Virus record (IMG/VR): IMGVR_UViG_3300037537_000224
Coordinates: 1 to 37,477 of that record
Origin: a virus
DNA length: 37,477 bases
Direction: 5' to 3' (one strand)
Shown piece by piece: positions 8,232 through 23,200 of the stretch. The notes under the pieces were generated by a model, which worked only from the letters and a program-made list of their open reading frames with translations, did no database searches and was not told the DNA's origin. The position numbers were made by a program, and so were the translations under genes. Numbering within the stretch: position 1 is the first letter of the stretch; each line of letters starts with the position of its first letter.

Positions 8232-11200
8232 CAAGCATCACCTGTATGATTATCTGTAGAAAAAGTTACATCGCCCTTGTGTCCTTTTGGATGAAGATTT
8301 TGAGAAAATCTTGGTTTGATAGAATAATCTCCATTTCTCACAATATCACTTCTGTGGTGTTGTAATGTATTTTCTGTTGTAACTAATCTTGCTACAGTTT
8401 GTGTAACATCTGTAGTAAAGTTTGTATTTTCACTAGTTGGAATGGTTGGGCCTGTAGAAATTGTAGAAGCAAAAGAATCGTTATTGTGAAGCACTACGGG
8501 ATAATATGGGCCGTTTGTATTAGCACCTGTTGTGCCCCCAACATAGAGAGAAGAAGATGGGGGTGTGATGGTTTCATAATTGAATAAACCATATTTGTTA
8601 CCTGATGTGGCTGTGTTGTATGATAGAGTATATTGAGGGCTTGAAGAATGTAAGGCATCGTGTAATCTATACAATTCTATGTGTTTGTAATCCAACAGTC
8701 TAATTGGTCTTACTAAGAATTTAACAGAAGCATCTTCTAAATTATTTTGTTGAGTGTTCTTATTTTTTAGTGAGTTCTGATAAGGATTGCTAGATTTACT
8801 AGGAGAAGAAAGATTATTTCTACCCCACCCTGTATCATCAAAAATACCACCAAACGATTTAGCCTCTAATATGTAATTCCCACCATAATTTCTGAATGGA
8901 TTACTATGAGAAAATCTCAATACAGCAACACTAGGAGAACCATAGGATACTGTTCTACTAAAACCATTAGGAGTAACAAAATCAAATGTTGTAGATTTAG
9001 AATTTCTTCTGAAAGCATTTTCTAGAACAATTCTTTGCCCAACATTTCTATCTGTGTGTAGACTATGCGCCTCGCTATTCAAAGCCACATAATTTTCTTC
9101 CACTCCGTTGTGTAATGGTGTATCAATTCCAATTCTTGGACTAGACCTACTAAGAGCATCTGTATGTTGAGAAGTTCCACTTATTGTTTCAGTTCTACTA
9201 CTTACTGTTGCTTCGGGTTTTAGTAGTCCATCTTCGTCTGTATTGAGTGTTACGCTAATTCCTTTCTTAGTTTCATCGGCTTGCAGTATATCGTTACGGG
9301 GTCTTTGAAAGCCCTTTCCAAAGAATGGTTCACTTGTATGTCTACTTAACACCAAACCTGTGTTTTTTACGCTTGTAGACACATCTGTATAGATACATTG
9401 ATTGAACCAAGTTGGGTATCTCACACCCCTTCCATTTCCCATATCTCCAACTCTAAGAGAATGCACAGGAGCGAAAACATCCACTAATTTTCCACTTTCA
9501 TTATTGTTTGCACCATTTCTAATACCTCCATATCTAGGTATTGTATAACCACTAGAAAGGCTTACTGCGCCGCTACTATTCAATACGCCCTTTACATTAT
9601 ACAAAGGAGAGGCACTATTCCAAACTCTTTCAAATGGTGTGGTGGTTGATTCTTTGTAAGCATTACCGCAATCCCACGCGGGTCTGATACCAAAGGCACG
9701 AACAGGACTTCTTCTAACTTCTTCACCTCTTTCATTATTCCACCAATCAACAAGATAATGTTTAGCGGCTAAAGCCAAATCAGAAATCCCCAAAGCCTCT
9801 ACATCACCCCACCAATCTCTTTCTATTCCCGCTGTGTTTCTCAAGGTTCTAACAGGCACACCAAATGGCCTAGTCATCCTAGAACCTTGAGCATAACGCA
9901 CTTGTTCACCTTGAACATCTGCATTCAACATACCCGTAAAATTGCTCAATCGTTCAAAAATTCCAATAAATTTTGAAGATAGTGAGCCGTGTTGCTCCAT
10001 CTGAACTATCGGCCCGGAATCATAACTTGTAGTATTGAAACCACTACCTGTAGCACTCTTTTCTAAAGCCGCTCTAGCGGGGATAATACCCCATGAAGGG
10101 CGATTGTAGGCTTGTTTCAGACTAATTCTATTTCCAAAATTCTTCCTTCCTACAACATCATCTGTGTCTATTCCTACTGCTGTATTGTAGGTATTATTTG
10201 ATGTGTTCCAACCTTCATCTCTCCAATTAAATTCTAGATTACTAGCAAAACCGGGTAGAGTCCAAGAAACACTATTTGTTACATATGAATCTAAACAACT
10301 TACTTGTGGCCCACCACGACTTCCACAAGGCCAATATCCACCATACAATACATTTGTTGTATAACAATCTAAATCAGAATCTACACCTGTGTATACAATA
10401 CCTGTTCCATTTGAGTATTTTTGAGATTTCAACATTAGATTAAATGGGCCAAAACTCATAGAGTAATTTGCATTATGGTAATGTATAGTTTCAAAGTGTT
10501 CAGGCATAGCATTGTATCTTGCTTTATCTACAGGTGCAGAATCCCAATTACTTCTACTATCTGAAAAGTAAGTCATAGGTCTACCTAAATTATGATTCCA
10601 TAAACACAAATAAGCATCGGGTGGATATAGATTATTTGTATCTCTATTACCTAATGCTAAATTACTAATTGTCTTTGCATAATTAGATAGTGTCTTATCT
10701 GTAGAGAATACTTGTGCGGTATGTGTATTGTAATTGGTGCTTAAACGAATTTCTGCACCCACATATAGATTTGAATAAAATGCACTAGAAGATGAAACAG
10801 TCATAGTATCCCTCAAATTTATCTTATCTGCAATATATCCTGAACGACTATATGTTGTTGAATATGTTTTACCATCTACTGCTACAAAGTAGATGTTTTG
10901 ACCGAATTGTGGGTTAGTAGGGAAGGCACTTCCATCATCAACAGTAAACACTCCACTACTTCCTGTAGTATTGACAATACATTTTGCAATTGGAGAGTTG
11001 TTTTCTAATATGCTTGAATATATGTTTGGATATTTTGTGGTATGTCCTTGCATTGTCAATGTATTTCCTATACTTCCATAATTATTTTTACTAAACACAA
11101 AGTAATTATCAGGTGAGTATTGAGATAATCCACTATAATTTGAAGTATTTTCAATTAGTTCTGTGCTACTACTAATTGAACCAAACAAAATAGACCAATA

Positions 11201-14200
11201 TGGAATGTTATTTGTGGGATGTGGAGTTGCTTTTAACATAGTATTTGTATATGGAAAGTTCCTTCTCGTGAAAGAAGGTGTTTCATTCAAATTTATTCCA
11301 TATGAATTGTAGAGTAAGAGCGGGGGGATATTTGTAAATTGACTACCGAAATCAGCAGGGGTATCTAACATCACTTCATTAATGAAAATTTCACAACCTC
11401 TACAATCAAATTGAGTTGCTTTTGCTAATACCAAAGTCATTCCACCGAAAGTGGCTTCATCGTGTTTAACCGCAATTACAGTATTCACTTGTTGTCCCGT
11501 AAAGGCAAAACTAGTGCTTTCTATTGTGCCGCCCAATTGACCTTTGAATAAATTTGGTTGAATAACGATTTGATACGCACCAACTTCTGAAGGGTCGGGA
11601 AAGTGATTGGCTATAGTATAATTAGCGGCGGCGGCTAAAACAATGCTATGTCCACCTCCCTTGTTTATTGTTCCCGCATGGCCTGTGCTTGCTAAAACAC
11701 CGTAACCATCCCACTTCACACCCGTTTCAAACATTAGCGTGAAAGCACCACCGTGAAGGTCAGATGGTGGACTTGGTGTGGCGTTTAATGACCCAAAAGC
11801 CAATTCTGCCTCAAATGGATTTATTTTATCAGCGATTGAAATATCACTTGAAGTAGGAACATCGGTCGTTGCATTCACAATTGCATCTTTCAGAATTTGA
11901 CTATCTTGCCTTTTCAAATTCATTGATTGTTCAAATCTATGTTTCTTGTAGAGAGATAGATATGCGGGATGTGCCCAATGACCCGGTAACATAGGTTGTG
12001 TTGCATTGACATAATGATGACCCATTCTAGGATAAGCCATAGGCGACATTATTGGTTTAGAATATCTAACATACGGATTATCGCTACCATCTACATATTT
12101 GGTATGAGCCATATCGGGTGAATTACCACTTACTTCAGAATGGTCGCGCAATCTTCTAGCGGCGTAAAATCTAGCACTACCCGCAGGTATAGAATAAGAC
12201 GGGACAATGTATTTTGTAGCACTTGAAGCACTAAGAGTAGTAAAGTCGGCATCTGCTTTCACACCTGTAAATTGATTACTGCTAATTCCTGTGTAGGTCG
12301 CTAAACCGCTATTTCCATCATTATCATAGATTCTAATGTATCTTCTATTATCTTCTTCTTTTGAACCAAAACCCGCATCAAAGATACTAGTATTAATTGT
12401 AGCACTTGCTGTTATAGTTCCACTAGAGAAAGATGTTAGAGTAAGACCTTGATTTACAACACCACCACTATGAGTATATATTGTGGGGTATCTATGAGTA
12501 TTGTTTGAACCAACTTTACATACATGGAACAACAACATTCTATCGTGTAATTCAAAAGAAGAATTTAGAGAATTTGTATTGAATTCACCAACTCTAATGG
12601 ATTTTTCATTTTCTATATCATATTGTTCCCAACCATGTTCCTCGTAGATAGGATGTTCTTGGTCTGCCTCAAAGTAGGTTTTGTCAAATAACTCTCCTAG
12701 ACGCAAAGAATTGCTACCCGGATGTTGCATACCACCCGACCCAAATGTTTCCGTCTGATAGGCTTGTATTGGGTCAAAACCGGAACGCACAACAATGTTG
12801 CCGGGTATACTATCGGGGTTAGGTAATCTAACTGCTAAATTAGGTGTATCACCGCTGTTGGCTAGAGATGGTTTTCCTCTTTTTACATCGAAGCATCTGA
12901 TGACTGTTCCGAATGGGCTTCCACCTTCTATCGTGTGTTCCTTACCGCTATCGTCTATAACTGTCCCTTCTGAGAATTGTAATTCCTCATTTGGAATCTG
13001 TAACACATTGTTGATGTTGTATATTGGTAATCCTGTTTGAGTTAATTCTTGAGCGTTAATTTTAGGCATCATTACAGAATTTGTAGTTTCAAAACTAAAT
13101 CTGACATTACCGTAGATTTTCTCTCCTGTTAGGTGTGCCGCATTATTCTTTACTCTAGTGATGAAAGGCACAGCACCCATACCCCTAGCGTTAATTGCAG
13201 GTAACGATAGATTACCACCATCCATTCTTTTCCAAACTATGTTTTCTACATTGAAATTCTTAGCAGGGTTCTTTGAATATGTTTGGTAGCCATTCACATC
13301 GCTCATCCAAAATTTATTTGCAGTAACCAAAGTAGAGTATGTGTTGCTTGGATAATAGTCATCTGAAACATTTCTTTCAACCCCACCTACTTCTAAATTC
13401 AAAGAACCAACTGAATAATCTAAATCATACAACAAATCTCCTGTTACATTTAGACCCGGCACAGCGTTTTCCAATTTTGTATCGTTTGCTACAGCATCAT
13501 GTAAGTGAGTATATGCGGGTGCACCTGAGAAACTGAAAACAGTATCTAACCAATTATTTGAAACATTACCTGTTGGAACAGCAGTAGTATCTGCAATAAG
13601 AGCCTCTACATTCGGCCCTGCATTTGCAGGTGCAATGAAACGGTCTTGATTATGGAATCTTTCATCCCACTTGGTTGTGCCCCCATCAGTAATATCTGTG
13701 CTTGAACCATGTTTTGTATACAACCAATCTCCAAACGCTTTAACCCCATCTCTATCGTATTTTGCTATCATCGAAAGTTCACTTTCGTAAGATACAACCA
13801 AGAATGCAGATGAATACACACCCTGTGGATGATGTAGAGAATCCTCCATTACGCTATTTGTGCTAGTGTTGTTGTAACTAAACGCATAGTTAGCAGGAAC
13901 TACTGAGCGTTGGGTGCTGTGGTTGGGAGCGGTGAATGTGTAACTTCTCAAACTTCCACTAACAGTAGTGAATGTATTGTTAGTATATGGGCTACTGAAA
14001 TACGATTTTCTTGTTGCCGCTGTTCCTTGACCGTCATTAATTGTCGCTCTACTTTCAGGACTATCGAATAGTGGTGCTACTAATGGTAGAGAACCATAGA
14101 CATTCATTACGCTAGAAGCACTACCATATGGGGAGAAATTCAAACAAGAGTGATACGCACCTAAACCTGCGGCATAACCTTCTGTTCCAACCTTCAAACT

Positions 14201-17200
14201 GTTTAGATATGAATATCTTTCACCGTTCCAACCAACAGCACCAATTGGTTTTGTTCTATCTACAGCATCTACAATACCTGAGAAATGAACCTGAGTCATA
14301 TGGTCGCGGTTAGATGCATTTTCATTATTGAAACGAATTACTCCTGTCTTAGACCAAACATACAACTTGTCTGTAGTAACTAAGGTGGCTACTGCATCGT
14401 CATGCACAAAATTACGAATAGCACCGCTTGTAGCAAAATTAGGTGCAAAGTAAAACCTAGCCTTGTAGTTGCTACCACCCGTAGGTAATACTTGCTTCAT
14501 GTAGTAACAGGCATAAGCAGGACTTGTAGTTGTATTTGCTCTCAACCAACCCGAAGCAGGTAACTGCTCTAACATATTTCGGTCTGTGGTGTTTACAGTA
14601 TCTACCCAATAATCACCCATAGTTGAGATAGATGTGTTCAAAGTTCCACTAGCATTACCAACATCAACCCACCCGTAACGGTCTTGACGCATCGAATTAC
14701 CCATTGAAGGATGATGTGTTCCACCAATGGATTTCAAAGCACCCTTACCGGGAAATGAATTGATTGCAGAACTAAGAATAGATGCTAATTCTTCTCCGTT
14801 TTGACACCGCGTAGCATCCACTACAATGTATTCTGTATCTACATCGGAAGATGTAATGTCTGCCCCCTGTGAATCCCAATTAACAAAATCAGTCAATAAC
14901 GCACCCGCTACTCTAAATGCTGTGGGGTTAATCTCAGAATACCCACTAACTGAAATTCTATTGTTACTATCTTTGGGTGGATTGAAAGTAATTATGTCAT
15001 CCATCCAATGACCGCCGGGATGGAAACCGCCATCCATATGAAACACCGTATCTGCGGCCATAGAAATACCATAGCCCAAAAATGGTGTGTATCCTAATGG
15101 TTGAGTTCGGTTATCATAAGTAATACCCAAAACATTGGCTGTAATCATTTGTCCAAACATTCTACCATGAGAACCATATTGTGCATAATTTCTTGCTAAT
15201 GAATAACCCGCAGGTGTTTCCCAATTCACAATTGCCCTCCAATGAAAAGCGGCTTCTGCTAGGTATGTTGCTTTCTTTCTTGGTCTATAGGCTTGCCATG
15301 AATTTCCTGTATCATTGTTATTTATTTGATTGTGGAATCTGTCATCATTATACGGAACTTTGTTCCAACCATTACCTGTAGTAATTACTCTACCCGGATG
15401 TGGTTCAGAAGGACTACCTACAGCACCACCAGCCACAGTTCTTTCATTATTGAAGGGAAATGCTTGACCCGGCCCAAATATGAGATATGTCGTCTTGTTT
15501 TCTGTATCGTTAGAGTGGTCTTCATATCTTGCTGTGGGGTGGGGAAATCTTAGAACTAAAGGCACAGGTTTTGCTTTCGTTACACCTGTTGTGTAAGTAG
15601 TTCCGCCTCTATCTAAATCAGTAGAAAGGACATTCTGTTTATTGAAAAAAGGTGGTAGTGGACTTCCTCTATGTTGGTTACAAAGAGCCGCACCGGGGAA
15701 GAAAGAGAATATAGCATTACAATCCAACATAGCAAAACTTGTGGAAATCTCATTTGCGTTTTGTATTCCTGTTGTTCCCGTTGGCCCATTTGAATAGGGA
15801 TGAGTATAGAAAGAAGAATAATCATTGGATGTTCCATCGTTTACATCTAAGACAACGCCACTAAAACCACCACCAAAGAATAGAGGAACACTATGGTCGG
15901 GACTAGTTTTTCCTCCCCTAAAGTGAACAATTGGTTCTGAGAAAACACTTCCAATGGAGCGTAAACCCGCAAATTTCTTTTCTAGATGTAGATGTAAATA
16001 AGCATCTGTTTCAAGAATGGGCCAATCCTGTTCTGTTCTATTATCATAGACTAATGTTTTCTCACAAGCGTGTGTGCTAGTATTACCAACATAGGGTTCT
16101 GCTTTTACCCAAATATCTTCTCTCATGTAGATTCTCTTTGCTTCGCCAAATGGTGCTATACCACTTGTGTGAGTTGTAGCCGGTCTTAGGAAGTGAAACA
16201 TATCAGTAGAAATTTTGAATCTATAATCACTAGAACCCCAATCCGTTGGGTCTGAAATATCTATTTTTACAATTGGATTTTCTATTTTTGGGAGAATCTT
16301 ATCTCCTGAAACATCCACATAATCTTCGCCTGTGAGATTCTTCTTCCAAGATGTTGTATCAATTGGGGAGTTATCACCACCAACTATTATCGGAGTGGTT
16401 GTATTGGAATTAGGGCCAACAAACTTGGTTGAGATTTTTAACACAGTATTTGGAATATAACCACAGTCTATTCTTCTACCCTTATCTATATCTGTAGAAG
16501 AAATCGCTCTAGAAATTCCAAAATCCCAATTTCCATCTGTATCTAATTCTGCCTTTCTAATTTCTCCAAACTCTAAATGTGCGGCTTGAATACCCAAATC
16601 CTCATGTGTAGAAGCAACAAAATAATTAGACAGGGGGCTAATGTTGTTTTTTGTGTTGTATGCTTTGACCTTTATTGCATCTTTAGAAACACCCCAACTA
16701 CGGAATGTTTTTCCATCACTAGCATACATTGATGTGCAATCAAAAGAAGCACCTCCCTCTATGTTTACATCTGTTAGATTAATTGCAAAAGCAGTTACAG
16801 CCGCCAATAATTCATCAGTAACCAAAGTAGTCCAATTTACAGTAGGAGAAACAATGTAATCTCCGTTTGCAGGTGCATTTGTAACATTGTAGAAAACATT
16901 ACCAACTCTATATTCATAACTCGCAACATCTCCTTCTGTGCTACCCGATGCTACTTTAGTTGTTTGAAAAACACCGTTTTTCTTCGGGAAACCAAGATAA
17001 CCAAGTATGTCGGGGTGGGTTATCTCGTTAGTTGTATATGGTGCAACAAAGGTTGCTGTTACCTTAGTTCCTGATGTGGTTAAGCCCAACTTTATTCCCA
17101 TGTTTGGAGAAGGATAAGGATTCCATCTGTTTCCTCTCCAAGCAGATTTTGTAAGTGCGCTACTTAGTCTGTTAGTAGCATCCCCACTACCTAACATATG

Positions 17201-20200
17201 TTTTCCAATTGTAAATCCACCATTGTTAGAAGTAGAGTCATCAAAGAATATACAAATTTCATTTTCTATTGTATCGGGTAGAATTGTGTTTTCATTTGCA
17301 AAAGGAGTGTTTATCCGAGAATAAATAAATCTCAAACCATGTTTGTTTCCCTTGTGGTCTTTCATTTGTATACCATACAAATTCTGTGTTCCTATGTTTT
17401 CTTCATCCAATAATCTACTAGAAACATGGGATGTGTAGTCATTATTGTTCACATCTGTTAAACCATATTTGTTAGCATATGTTGTATTCCCTCTATTACC
17501 AAAACCCCAAAGACCTGCTTTTGGCGACCAACCGGGAACACCCGTTGCGGTTAAACCACCGAAATTAATTCTTCCAACTGCTTTTGTTCCTACTCTCAAA
17601 CCATCTATTATTGTAGAAGAACTCTCCAAATCAAAAGATTCGGTGTTTACAGAATTATGGTTTTGTCCACTAAGAACGCTAGACAAAGACAACAAATCAG
17701 TCTTATTGGAATCTCCAAATTCAGCAACAGACTTTACATCTTCACCACTTTCATTTGGTTGAATGTATTGTCTTAGAGTTGTAATTGGTGCGAATGGTCT
17801 ACCGTTTTTATCTAAAGGCATGGGTGCGGGGTGCATATTTTCTCCTTGCTTTTCTTCGGGTAATGCCCAAAAGTTACGCCACCTACCACCATAACCAACC
17901 AAGAATTGCGGTTTGTATGTAGTTTGAGATGTGCTGTTATCTAACCACACACAGAAGTTTCTACCTGTAGCACCCGGAACTGTGCTGTGTATCACTACAG
18001 TATAGCCTTGATTCCCTTGCCTATCTTCAACTGCTCTACCAATATGCGCTCTCAAATATCCCATGTGCGTTCCTGCATCTTGGTTAGCAAATGCTTTGTC
18101 TGTATCCCACCAAACAGCAGGGTCGTGTGCAGATGCTCCATTGGTTAATCTAGCCTGTAAAGCACCATATTGGTTGATTTTCCTTACGACTTCTAAGGCC
18201 GCACTTTCTACATCAACTACACTTTCACTTTCAGCGACCTCCCCCATAGATATGGTTAATCTTCTTACGAAATCCATATCCTTCCATTGTGGAAGGTGTT
18301 GTAATCTACTTTCTTCATGGTTCGCTAAACTAAGTGTTTCTGCTCTAATTCCTTTCAAACACAAGAAAGCGGGTATAACACGAGTTCCTTCGGGTGTATC
18401 AAATAGAGTTCCCTGTTCACTTATGTTATCGTTTATGGTTTTCAACAAGTTATTCAAGAAACCATCTTGTCTTTTCCTAGTTAGTGTATGGTAATCGTTA
18501 GTAATTTTTTCTGAAACGCTACCTTCTTGGTTGCGTAACGCTGTGCTGAAAGAGTATGCATAACCATCTGCATTACCCGTTATGCTCATTCCGCTATGAA
18601 CAAAGTGTCCGTGAGATTTTCCATATAGTCTAGAAAAGTCATTCTTTCTTACAGTATCATCATACAATGTGCTGTAAATCAAATCATCAGTATGTTTGTT
18701 TGCTAGGTCATGAGCATAGGCACTTTCAATAAATTTGGATTGCTGTGTTGGGCGAATAAGTGGATTCTGAGAAGGATAACCATTTGCTACATCAATTTGA
18801 GTAGTCCATGCGTGTGGAGCAGAACCGTTGATTTCAGGTAATCTCTTTACTAAATCTGTTCTTGTTGTATTTGTGCCCTCAACCACATGGCGATTCCAAC
18901 CAATTTTAGTTGTATCAGCAGATGTTTGAACTTGCATATGTAAATCTTGGAATGCAATGTATTCTCTATCGTGGGCCACATCATAAAGCAAAACTCTAGC
19001 ATGGTCTTCTTTTGCTAAGTAAGGGTCTACATACGCTACTCTAGGTGCATTGGCGACAGTTAAACCTAGAGATTTATAATTTTCTTCTATCGTCTTGTTG
19101 ATGTGTTGTGCAAGATTTTGTGCAGTTTTCAAACAAGTATCACCAATTAAGAAATTCTCCATCGGTATACTATCTCTAGGATTTGTGGCGTGTAAACTTC
19201 CTTCACCACCATTGAATCCCTTCCAAACCAAACCCTCATTCAAAACACCCCTGCTCTTAGAGAAAAGCCCCTCTACGGCGTGTGGGTTGCTGTAAGACAT
19301 ATTGGCCCAAACAGTATCTCCCTGCCTTAGACCACCGTTACAATAGGGATTTAGCCATGTTGCGTTGAGGATAGCGTCTTGGTCGTTGTAATCTCCAACC
19401 GCAACACCAATCTTGGTATTTCCTACATCTTTCACCATCCAATTTGGTATATTAGCCACAAGACTAATTTGAGTTCCACCCGATACGGAATCAACCACAC
19501 CAATGTATCCTATCTCTCTTGTCGCCATCCCATCGTCATCTAGATAGAATAACAAATCTCCCTTTCTGATGTTAATGTTGTATAGGTCATCGAGGCTCTT
19601 AGATGCAGTTCCATTATTTACAGTAATAGTTCTAGTGCCGTCATCAGAAGCATAAGTTAGATTATTATCAAATTTCACATTAGCATTCAATTCCGCAACA
19701 AGTGGGTCTTTTTCTCCCACCCAATAAGTAATACCATCACTAGCATTATCCACATATTCATCGAAGAAAATTCTTCTTTTCTTACCTGTAAGAATAACCT
19801 CACTATTTACAAAATTACTCCATGTGGGATAACTACCGGATTCGTAATGAACAAGCACAATACTGTTTGCTACATTAGATGCTACAGCCGGTTGTGATGT
19901 GTTATCGTAATTTTGAACTTCTTCTAAATGTCCGTAATAATGGAATTTGTAATCTGTTCCACTATACCCAATTGTGGCTTCATAGAACATTTCACCTGTA
20001 GCGACTGTAAAATCATCAATAGAGCGTTTCCCTAACGATGGAAACTTAGCAAAATCTTCACTCGATAAAGATACAATTAGAGTGTTTACACCTGTAGCAC
20101 CTAGTGTTTCAAGAGCACGAACTTTGCCTTTCGCTCGCTTAGAAGATATTTTTTTTGCGTGCGGATTGCTTTCCGGCCCTGCTTTAATTTCTACAGCACT

Positions 20201-23200
20201 TACATATTGCCTTAATCCATAGTCTACATTTCCACCCTGTGTGGTTATGCTAGATTGGTCGTGGTAGTATTCTGAACGGTTTTCGTAATCAATAGAGGGT
20301 GTATTTGTATTACTTCCAATCATATCAATGGTGTTTTCTAATTCTACACCACCCACATACAAAGTTCGACCTAATTGTAAATCTTCATAGAAATTCTCAG
20401 AATGGTGGTAATCAAGGCTGGTGTTTTCTAAGGTAATTACATTCGTATTGTAGTTTACACCTGAGTAAACGACCCAATCACCTGAACCTGTAAACAACCT
20501 CCTGTGCCTGAATACAGTTGCATTACCTGAAAGATTCCTGAAATCACTATCTGCTATAGCGGGAATTATACTTGCATCGTCTACTGTAATCTGAGTTGTT
20601 CCATTCCAAGAAATAACTCTCGCAGATGCTACATAGGTATTATTTTCAACAGCACTTGTATAAGCAGAAATTATCTCTCTATCTGTTTGTATTTTATTTC
20701 TTGGCCTTCTTCCTATAGGATTAGGATTCCATGTGTGGGCTGTATGTGTAGCATCTAAATGTATTTTGAAGGAGTTTTCGTTATCTACAAAAGTTCCTGC
20801 TTCTTCGTTATCGAAAAACTGATTAGCAAAAAATGGTATCTCAACTAAAGCCCTTGTAGAAGCGTAATGAGTATCTAACTGATAATCGTGCGATACATCA
20901 TTCAATGAATGAAACATTCTATCATTTACTGTAGACCCGTCTTCAATCATAGATTCCGACCCAAAATTAGGCTCACTAGACACTTCTACATTGCAAGAAA
21001 ATTCACCCGAATCAGTTGATTCAATAGAAGCACCTGAAAGACCACCTATATTCTGTAATAATTTGTATACCTCAGTAAATTCTGTAATACCATTTGAAAA
21101 ATCATTATCTCCCAATATAGCACTAGAAAATTCAAAATAAGTTGCTGTTTTTGAATCGTATTGTGCATAAGCACCATTATCGAAATACAACTTACCGCTC
21201 TTTGGAAACCCTATAGTAGCCCAACTACCCATATTAGTGGATTCATTGTTTATAGGCTCTACATACAGCCTTTTGTTACCCGCGTGGAAAGTTACAGCAT
21301 TCACAGTATAGCCTCTTTTTACAGAATACGGCTCTCTAGAATAATCGCTTTTATCATATGTAGACTTTGTATCAATAGCACCTTGACCCAAACCACCTAG
21401 CGTTACGCTTACTACAGGAGAATTAGGTTCTATTTCTTTTATGATATGAGAATCATTACTTCCTGAACCTGTGAAAGATATATTTCTTGTTCCCATCGAA
21501 TGCTGTAATCCTATGGCTTCTACAGAAGTATGAGATGTTCCTTCATCGGCATTTACCTCCTTTACGCTTCTAATTCGTGCTCTACTAACCAAATAATGCA
21601 AACCAACAATGTTGGGTAATTCTTTGGAATTTACTAATGATTTCATAAATGACAATTGATTCGACCTTCTTCTAAGTGTAGGTTGAACAATAAGTAGAAT
21701 ATCTCCCTGTTGCTCGTTTAATTCAATGTTGTCAATAATATCAAATGTTTCAAAAATAGGAGATGATGAAGAAGAAACAATTGTATCGGGATTACTCCCT
21801 GTGCCCGTTTCAACTACATCTCTAATTTCGTAATCAGAAAAACTTCCTAGTTTTTTCTTGGTTGATAACGACTTTACAATCATTTGATGAAAAGACGATT
21901 CGTGCTGTGTAGTTTTAGTTGAAGACTCTTGAATAATTTTTGGCGGTGTATTGACTAATGTATCCCCCGCATAGGGAGTCAAATTTGGTGGAGTGGTGCT
22001 CTCATCTAAAACCAAATCAGCGTTATACCCTTCACTATTATCACTACTAAGCGAATGTGCTGTGAGTAAATCCCTAGCATTTGGATTCTCTTTACTATCA
22101 ATTATCACATACCCGCCCGGTGCATAAAGAGTAAGACTACCGCTTCCCAATGCAGTAGCAATCACATCGTATACATTTGATTCACCAATAATAGTTGTTC
22201 CAGCAGGAACGGTTTTTTCCACCATCAAAAGAGGTTGTGAAGTTCCACTCATCGAAAGACCTGTCAAATCAATAGCGTTGTAATGTATTTCCACAAACGG
22301 TGCTAAGTTGTAAGTAGAAGCCAAAACGGGAACATGAAGTAAAGCAACCCTACTTTCTTTGCTTGGTCTGAGATGGTGGTTTCTTGACTCATTATTTGGT
22401 GTTTCATTGGGTGGTATTGCAGGAGATTTCAACATAAAGGGAAGATAATTGAAATTAGGGCCACCCAAAGCAATTATGTTTTTAATTCCGGTTGTGCCTG
22501 AACTTGTAAGATGAAAACTATTGAAAAGGGTGCTAATTTCTGAAGAATCTTCTACACGGTTAATTTGGAAATCCCCAAAGTCTTTGTATAAATCTACTTT
22601 ACTATTCACATTGATTTGGCCTTTCAAACCCTCAAAGGGCACATCATAGAAACACTTGATTAAATCAGCAGTTCCATCATTCTGCAAATCTAAAATTTCT
22701 TCATTGGGAGTAGGGAACTTTCTCAGATATGGATGCCCCTTAACATGATTGAATGTGTGTCTTCCTGAATGTCCTATTGAAAAATCAACAGAAAGAGTAG
22801 AGGGCCATGTAATAGCATAAGGATTATCGGTGTCAGTAGACATATTGTTGGAATAAACAAAACCATGATACTCGTAATCACTTTCATCAATTATCATTTG
22901 ACCTGTTCTATCTATGGCTCTAGATGAATAATGTGGGGGTTGATACGGCTTTCCTGTGCCGCTATCAATTAACAAATCAGCCCCCACTACTACGAAATTG
23001 ATTCCACTAGCATGGGTATGTAACAAACCTCTATTTCCATTATTTGCTGTATCAAAATCCAAATGAATACTAGCAATGGTTAGAACCCCCGAATCCACAT
23101 TTATGCTCTTTAGCCTAACTCTTTCCGGCGGTAATGAGTTTGGCTTATTTGTCTTGGTATCATATCCACCCGGTCTTAGTAGCAGATTGTAAGGCACATG

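Noticed and set aside
15613-15837. Minus-strand second frame inside the giant gene (also 1569-1751, 5353-5556, 33604-33792)
   Set aside because: These overlap fully with better-supported genes in another frame and lack start signals.
18063-18494. 143-residue plus-strand frame opposite the giant gene
   Set aside because: No ribosome site, no family resemblance, and the minus-strand frame is clearly coding and continuous.
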